From contig NZ_VNHJ01000003.1 in the NCBI RefSeq assembly GCF_008124525.1, positions 310,001-374,000 of the forward strand: a stretch of DNA of 64,000 bases. The letters run 5' to 3'. This DNA comes from Oceanicella actignis. Lineage in GTDB: Bacteria; Pseudomonadota; Alphaproteobacteria; Rhodobacterales; Rhodobacteraceae. Under the pieces are notes generated by a model. The model was not told the DNA's origin. It made no database searches and saw only the letters and a program-made list of their open reading frames with translations. A program made the translations under genes and the position numbers. This document shows positions 63,881 to 64,000 of this stretch, one piece after another. Within the stretch, counting starts at the first letter, position 1; each line of letters opens with the position of its first letter.

Positions 63881-64000
63881 GCGCGCGCGCCCGGGCCCTG
63901 GCCCCGACCGAGGCCGACCAGACGGCGGCCGCGCGCCCGCGCCGAACCCACTCCAAGGCGCCGAAGCCCGCCGCCCTCGGGCGCGCGGGGCCGCAAGGGG
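63877..64000 (+). CDS. Possible third ORF, start only
   Basis: An ATG overlapping the preceding stop (ATGA) opens a frame that runs off the right window edge (41 codons, beginning MSARARALAPTEADQTAAA). It is Arg/Ala-rich and unrecognised. The ATGA overlap suggests translational coupling and argues for a real gene, but the fragment is too short to assign. Confidence 0.35.
   Translation, partial: MSARARALAPTEADQTAAARPRRTHSKAPKPAALGRAGPQG

Noticed and set aside
1-64000. Transposases, prophage, toxin-antitoxin or rRNA genes
   Set aside because: None of their motifs were seen on either strand.

Overview
The window is a gene-dense, very GC-rich (about three quarters G+C by eye) stretch of what looks like an alphaproteobacterial chromosome, most likely order Rhodobacterales. 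The reasons are a RegB-SenC-RegA redox regulon, system I cytochrome c maturation genes (ccmE, ccmF, ccmH), DUF4167, DUF4169, DUF1499 and DUF2927 proteins, a PetP/LdtR-type MarR regulator, and a DivL-like pseudokinase preceded by an exact CtrA-type box. There is no transposase, integrase, prophage or CRISPR array; this reads as core chromosome with a few accessory patches.

Layout. 1-4.9 kb: the tail of an acyl-CoA ligase, class I PHA synthase phaC, an SDR lacking its catalytic Tyr, and an overlapping amidoligase/glutamine-amidotransferase-like pair. 5-11 kb: aldehyde dehydrogenase, tRNA-Arg(TCT), a frameshifted sulfotransferase-like gene, and two overlapping glycan genes (GT2, and an FkbM-like/GT2 fusion). 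11-19.5 kb (minus strand): bacterial eRF1-like protein, DUF4167, prmC, prfA, DUF1499, ispG, a RodZ-like protein and a MarR regulator. 19.5-25.6 kb: DivL-like pseudokinase, regB, and divergent senC and regA. 26-32 kb: class II aldolase, tupBCA tungstate transporter, aroQ and a beta-helix protein. 32-38 kb: EamA transporter, ftsY, mtaB, dapF, and a PLP decarboxylase. 38-46.3 kb: enoyl-CoA hydratase, ccmH, ccmF, a two-gene molybdenum hydroxylase, ccmE, argC. 46.4-50.1 kb: two small conserved proteins, ccdA, a strongly modified SoxX-like cytochrome c and tusA. 50.2-54 kb: a 943-residue RTX protein with 53 contiguous nonapeptides, and a ChaN-like lipoprotein. 54.4-61 kb: a Liv-type ABC transporter operon with an embedded acyl-CoA synthetase. 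61.9-64 kb: two overlapping DUF2927 lipoprotein genes and the start of a possible third.

How the parts may work together. RegBA/SenC sense redox state and typically control respiration. CcmEFH and CcdA build c-type cytochromes, one of which (the SoxX-like protein) lies beside ccdA and the sulfur carrier TusA. The tungstate transporter may be relevant to pterin-dependent enzymes, and the IorAB-like hydroxylase belongs to such a family (Mo rather than W). Polymer storage (phaC) and acyl-CoA ligases point to flexible carbon use.

The least explained items are the amidoligase/amidohydrolase pair, the SoxX-like protein with its long disordered insert and pentapeptide tail, the RTX array with its AT-rich repeat-bearing upstream region, the CtrA-box/DivL arrangement, and the unequal DUF2927 pair. 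All functional statements are from reading the sequence; no database search was possible.
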